Shown here: one piece after another, positions 63,768-64,000 of the stretch
How positions within the stretch are numbered: position 1 is the stretch's first letter
Layout: every line of letters starts with the position of its first letter
Source of the DNA: an uncultured Prevotellaceae bacterium
GTDB lineage: Bacteria; Bacteroidota; Bacteroidia; Bacteroidales; Bacteroidaceae
Direction: 5' to 3'
NCBI GenBank assembly: GCA_947305005.1
Contig: CAMZCM010000002.1
Span: 62,001 to 126,000 of the forward strand
DNA length: 64,000 nucleotides
Made by a program: the position numbers and the translations under genes
The notes under the pieces: model-generated
Databases searched by the model: none
Seen by the model: only the letters and a program-made list of their open reading frames with translations
What the model was told of the DNA's origin: nothing

Positions 63768-64000
63768 TTAGTTGGTCTTTTGATTACGAACGAGGAAGTA
63801 GAAATAGTAGAAGGTGTTACCGAATTGTGGATAGAAAGCAATGGCCTTTTGCTCCTCATTCATGGGACCGCATTGTTCGTTGAACTTCATGAAGCGATCG
63901 TAGGTATCACGAACGTTTTGGTCGAAAGGCATTTTTGAGATATCGACTTTGTTCTCCAGATGACCATACAGATAGGCAGCTTCCTGATAGTGAAGCGGCA
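63768..64000 (-). CDS. C-terminal end of a probable DUF6057-like membrane protein (partial)
   Basis: The last 77 codons of a gene entering from the right edge. They read PLHYQEAAYLYGHLENKVDI ... MNEEQKAIAFYPQFGNTFYY followed by FYFLVRNQKTN and a stop at 63768. This resembles the end of Bacteroidetes DUF6057 proteins, large membrane proteins often encoded before the TolB-like lipoprotein, but the stretch is short and the assignment tentative. It probably heads the operon with the CxxCH lipoprotein and the S9 peptidase. Confidence 0.5.
   Translation of the reverse strand, partial: PLHYQEAAYLYGHLENKVDISKMPFDQNVRDTYDRFMKFNEQCGPMNEEQKAIAFYPQFGNTFYYFYFLVRNQKTN

Overview
The window looks like chromosomal DNA of a Bacteroidales bacterium, most likely Prevotella or a close relative. 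The support is: many promoters of the Bacteroidetes type (TTTG, 19-20 nt, TAnnTTTG); mostly no Shine-Dalgarno sites; and typical families such as RprX/RprY, long NusB, DUF5606, the PUR-alpha-like DUF3276 protein, a GldB-like protein, SusD-free lipoprotein/beta-barrel pairs, GH3 and GH105 enzymes and a Bacteroidetes-type membrane pyrophosphatase. No rRNA, tRNA, CRISPR array or insertion sequence was recognised.

Layout. 1-4217 (minus): a partial GH3 enzyme, a zinc-type CDF exporter, an HGSNAT-like acyltransferase, RmuC and a C_GCAxxG_C_C protein. 4390-6122 (plus): an Fe-S scaffold-like protein plus a GGGtGRT protein. 6262-17542 (minus): an accessory operon containing a complete type I restriction-modification system (hsdM, hsdS, hsdR), two RhuM-family proteins (one with a Fic domain), a DUF6078-like protein, and an AT-rich four-gene cassette of TIR, ThsB-like TIR, nucleoside-deoxyribosyltransferase-like/TPR protein and a second TIR-like protein. 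17883-24781: GDPD, SpoU methyltransferase, a histidine-rich COG0523 metallochaperone, an RsmI-like methylase, GldB-like, GT2 and MtaB. 25015-34351: a small lipoprotein, rpsF-rpsR-rplI, rprXY, a sialidase-like protein and the nusB-yajC-ybbR-coaE-DUF5606 operon. 34511-45210 (plus): DUF3276, a lipoprotein and barrel pair, purL, a split chromate transporter and ComEC. 45191-46673: GNAT, rhodanese and TonB-domain genes. 46940-52094: a second accessory patch with NERD, GIY-YIG and YhcG nuclease-type proteins and gene remnants. 52485-64000: hppA, an acyltransferase, GH105-DUF4861, a DHH phosphoesterase, an S9 peptidase, a CxxCH lipoprotein and the end of a membrane protein.

Three things stand out. 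First, the TIR/ThsB-like/DRT-TPR/TIR cassette inside the type I RM operon looks like a multi-TIR, Thoeris-like defence system without a recognisable ThsA; I know no named system with this composition. Second, arrays of short palindromes with a strict 21-22 bp period lie at the edges of both accessory regions and inside the RM operon; each array has its own core sequence, but the period is shared. Third, a REPIN-like inverted-pair element of 110-158 bp occurs five times: three copies lie in frame inside conserved enzymes, with lengths that are all congruent modulo 3, and two supply the start codon region of a gene. All functional statements rest on reading the translated sequences by eye; no searches were run.
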